From: an uncultured Lachnospiraceae bacterium
GTDB lineage: Bacteria; Bacillota; Clostridia; Lachnospirales; Lachnospiraceae
Assembly: GCA_900313265.1 (NCBI GenBank)
Contig: OMRN01000175.1
Span: 1 to 8,379 of the forward strand
Reading direction: 5' to 3'
Length of the DNA stretch: 8,379 nucleotides
The notes beneath the pieces are model-generated. The model was given only the letters and a program-made list of their open reading frames with translations, searched no databases and was not told where the DNA came from. Of this stretch, positions 5,800 through 8,379 are shown one piece after another. Every line of letters starts with the position of its first letter. Within the stretch, counting starts at the first letter, position 1. The position numbers and the translations under genes were made by a program.

Positions 5800-8379
5800 A
5801 TGGAAAATCAGGACAACACAGCGAATACCATTTCTTTCGAAGAAATATCACGTGCACTCGCAGAAGAAATCAACCGGAAAGAGTCCATGAACAGTAAGGA
5901 ACGTGAAGAAGCGGAGGCGGAAATACAGCTTAAAACCTACCGTCTTATCGCAGGTGCGCTGGCAAGCCGGTATGAGGTAATTTATTACATCAATATCGAT
6001 ACCAACGCATATGTACAGTACAGTTCCAGCGATGATTACGCGCGTCTCGGAACAACCAGACGCGGCGAAGATTTTTTTGCAACCGCTGCGGAAGATATCC
6101 GTAAATTTATCCATCCGGAGGATGCAAAGAAAGTTCTTCGTGAGCTGGATAAAAATAACCTTCTTCATAATCTGGAAGAAAGCGGTACCGTTTCGTTTAC
6201 TTACCGGCAGATTCTTGCGGACCGAAGCCAGTATGTTGCCATGATTATTGTTCGTCCGAAGAATGACAATCATCACATTGTTATTGCCGTTTTAAACAAA
6301 GATGCACAGGTCCGACGGGAACAGTCCATGATGGAGGAAAGTGCCGTTTTTGCCGAAATTTCCACTGCCCTTTCCTCCCGCTACGAAGTTATTTATCAGG
6401 TCAATATTCATACGAACGAATACATCGAATACAGTTCCAGTGATAAATACGCCAAATTAAAAGTGGGCGCCAAAGGCTTGGATTTTTTCGCAGATACCCA
6501 GCGAAATATAAAGCATGACATCTATTTCGAAGATCTCTCGATGATTTCGGAATTCATGGAAAAAGAGGCTCTTTTGGAGCGCCTCCGCCAAACCAGAAAG
6601 ACTTTCTTAAATTACCGTCTGATGCTCGACGGCAGACCGCAGTATGTTACTCTTTTTGCGGTTCTTCCCAATAAAGATTCCGACCGTTTAATTGTTGCGG
6701 TAGAAAATATCGACGAGACCATTCGAAAAGAGAAAGAATTCAAGCAGGCCATCGGCATGGCGATGGACATGGCAAATAAAGATGCCCTGACCGGCATCAA
6801 AAATAAACACGCCTACGTCAACATGGAAATGGAATTTGATGAACGGATTGCCAAAGGAACGCAGGAACCTTTTGCGATTGCCGTATGCGATATCAACGGC
6901 TTAAAACTGGTCAATGATGAGTGCGGTCATGCAGCCGGCGATGATTTTATCAAATCGGCCTGTGCACTGATTTGCAACACCTTCAAACACAGTCCGGTAT
7001 TCCGGATCGGCGGCGATGAATTCGTTATCATTTTAAAAGGAGCCGATTACGAAAACCGTGCGGAGCTGATTGCCGAATTCGGTATGAAACAGGCGGAAAA
7101 TTCCGGGAAAAATCTTGTCACATTAGCCTACGGCATATCGGATTATGACCCGGGAAGAGATCTTCGCATGCAGGATATTTTTGAGCGTGCCGACAGTTAC
7201 ATGTATGTTAACAAGAAATACGTAAAAGGCGGATCCGCAGAACCGGAGTCTTCCCTGATAAGCAATACTTCTCTCCGCTTCTATGAACTGTATGAACAGC
7301 TCGTATCCGCCATGACCGCCATCGATAAAGTGAATATTCCTCTCATCGAAGGTCTGGTTATCGAAATCTGTAAAATGTTCCGTCTGTCAAAAGGCGTTAC
7401 CAGACTCTACCGGAATGCGCAGGAAGAACGGATGGGCGGCGGAGAAACCTTAACCTGCTTCGATACGGGTGTGGATGGAAAAGAAATCATTTCATTCAGG
7501 GTTGTTACGAGTGTCATGTCCATTGCGACCATTACCGTTTACATGCCGGAAGATGTCGAACCCCTTACCGAAGAAGAACGCTGGAAAGTGGAACTGGTCA
7601 TGCGTACGGTCTTAAGTTTTGTAAGCCGGAACCGCTTAAAGGATATCATTGAAGAACTCGCGTTTTATGATGAGGAAGGCTATCCGAATTTCAGGACCTT
7701 CAGCAATTATATTGTCTCGCATGCCGGTGCCGGCACATTATCCGGCATGGCGCTCTATCATTATAATTTACGTCATTTTTCTTTAATCAATCAGGAATTC
7801 GGCAGAAAAACCGGCGATCTGGTTTTGCGTGCACATTTTGAAAAATGTAAATCCATGCTCGGAAAAGATGAAATCTTAATCCGTCTCGGCGGTGACAACT
7901 TCATCGGAAGCTGTTCCATGCAAAAACTGGATGATATCGTAAAATTCCTTTCCGAAGCAGTCATTCCGATTGATGACGATCATAAGGTAACCATCACTTC
8001 GAGTATCGGAATCTTCTGCATTCCACCCGAAATGCCGGTTCATCAGCCGAGCGATTGTTTAGGCCAGTTAATTAATGCCCTTCAGGTTGCAAGAAGCGGT
8101 GCCATGGGAAGCGTTGTCTATTTCAACGAATCTCTCCTTATAGCAAAAGAAAAAAGCAAACGAATCCAGCAGCTCTTCCCGGATGCTTTGGCAAACGGGG
8201 AATTCAAGCCCTTCTATCAGCCGAAGGTAAACATTGTGACCGGAAAACTGATTGGTGCCGAGGCACTCTGCCGCTGGTTCCATGACGGAAAGATGATTCC
8301 GCCGAATGATTTCATTCCGATGCTCGAAGAAGGCAGTGACATCTGCCGGCTCGACCTTCACATGCTTGACTGTGTCTGC
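5800..8379 (+). CDS. PAS-like x2 / GGDEF / GAF-like / degenerate GGDEF / EAL c-di-GMP protein (3' end beyond window)
   Basis: The frame is open for 860 codons to the window edge. It has no signal peptide or membrane helix, so it is cytoplasmic. Residues about 46-170 and 184-308 are two related PAS-like modules (ASRYEVIYYINIDTN and SSRYEVIYQVNIHTN). Residues about 324-475 form a diguanylate cyclase domain with DALTGIKN, metal ligand D364, GHAAGDD and intact GGDEF at 404-408; the RxxD inhibitory site is absent. Residues about 490-615 look GAF-like. A second GGDEF domain (about 620-778) is degenerate: GGDNF at 697-701, Asn (N656) at the first metal Asp, and no DxLTGxxN. An EAL domain begins near 790 with YQPK and EAL (821-823) followed by CRW; its remaining catalytic residues lie outside. 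The protein could both make and break c-di-GMP. The start has AGAAGGTG ending 6 bases before ATG. It is divergently transcribed from the HPt/kinase genes. Confidence 0.93.
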   Translation, partial: MENQDNTANTISFEEISRALAEEINRKESMNSKEREEAEAEIQLKTYRLIAGALASRYEVIYYINIDTNAYVQYSSSDDYARLGTTRRGEDFFATAAEDIRKFIHPEDAKKVLRELDKNNLLHNLEESGTVSFTYRQILADRSQYVAMIIVRPKNDNHHIVIAVLNKDAQVRREQSMMEESAVFAEISTALSSRYEVIYQVNIHTNEYIEYSSSDKYAKLKVGAKGLDFFADTQRNIKHDIYFEDLSMISEFMEKEALLERLRQTRKTFLNYRLMLDGRPQYVTLFAVLPNKDSDRLIVAVENIDETIRKEKEFKQAIGMAMDMANKDALTGIKNKHAYVNMEMEFDERIAKGTQEPFAIAVCDINGLKLVNDECGHAAGDDFIKSACALICNTFKHSPVFRIGGDEFVIILKGADYENRAELIAEFGMKQAENSGKNLVTLAYGISDYDPGRDLRMQDIFERADSYMYVNKKYVKGGSAEPESSLISNTSLRFYELYEQLVSAMTAIDKVNIPLIEGLVIEICKMFRLSKGVTRLYRNAQEERMGGGETLTCFDTGVDGKEIISFRVVTSVMSIATITVYMPEDVEPLTEEERWKVELVMRTVLSFVSRNRLKDIIEELAFYDEEGYPNFRTFSNYIVSHAGAGTLSGMALYHYNLRHFSLINQEFGRKTGDLVLRAHFEKCKSMLGKDEILIRLGGDNFIGSCSMQKLDDIVKFLSEAVIPIDDDHKVTITSSIGIFCIPPEMPVHQPSDCLGQLINALQVARSGAMGSVVYFNESLLIAKEKSKRIQQLFPDALANGEFKPFYQPKVNIVTGKLIGAEALCRWFHDGKMIPPNDFIPMLEEGSDICRLDLHMLDCVC
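5935..6723 (+). repeat. Tandem duplicated PAS-like sensory module (two copies within the c-di-GMP gene)
   Basis: Copy 1 covers about 5935-6309 and copy 2 about 6349-6723. At protein level both share the blocks SRYEVIY, NI-TN-Y, YSSSD-YA-L, DFFA and QYV, and both end in a V-V/N-I-type beta strand leading into a charged helix. The DNA of the two copies has diverged, so this is an old duplication and not a recent one. A third copy begins in the flytrap sensor on the other strand at about 1-80. Confidence 0.8.

Noticed and set aside
8068..8361. 97-codon open frame on the minus strand opposite the start of the EAL domain
   Set aside because: The plus strand here encodes conserved EAL-domain motifs, so the minus frame is a shadow.
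1..8379. tRNA, rRNA, insertion sequence, phage attachment site or CRISPR array
   Set aside because: No cloverleaf, terminal inverted repeats with a transposase, or spaced identical repeats were seen. Nearly all of the window is coding for four signalling genes.

Overview
The window looks like a signalling locus from a Gram-positive anaerobe of the Clostridia, most likely Lachnospiraceae. This is judged from strong GGAGG ribosome sites, moderate GC, the style of the HPt and hybrid-kinase proteins, and a PAS-like sensory module I associate with that family. The taxonomic call is an inference without a search. All four genes belong to signal transduction. I see no RNA gene, mobile element, CRISPR array or terminator.

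Layout: a divergent intergenic region at 5575-5799 separates two transcription units. Leftward (minus strand) there are three genes in order. The first is a 124-residue histidine phosphotransfer (HPt) protein (5200-5574). The second is a 974-residue fusion of an APC-superfamily amino-acid permease to a hybrid histidine kinase with a C-terminal receiver (2168-5092). The third is a secreted-domain sensor with two Venus-flytrap solute-binding domains, one membrane helix and cytoplasmic PAS domains (1-2171, output end beyond the left edge). The permease-kinase and the flytrap sensor overlap by ATGA, and the ribosome site of the second lies in the last codons of the first. Rightward (plus strand) is one very long c-di-GMP protein (5800-8379, cut by the right edge): two PAS-like repeats, an intact GGDEF domain, a GAF-like linker, a degenerate GGDEF (GGDNF) and the beginning of an EAL domain.

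How it may work together (inference): the kinase carries a receiver but no HPt of its own, and the separate HPt gene upstream would supply the next relay step. Two amino-acid-type sensing devices, a permease fold and a double flytrap, are translationally coupled. The PAS-like module of the c-di-GMP protein recurs in the flytrap sensor across the divergent promoter. This suggests that nutrient sensing or transport feeds both a phosphorelay and c-di-GMP turnover. No DNA-binding response regulator lies in the window. The most notable item is the permease-kinase-receiver fusion.
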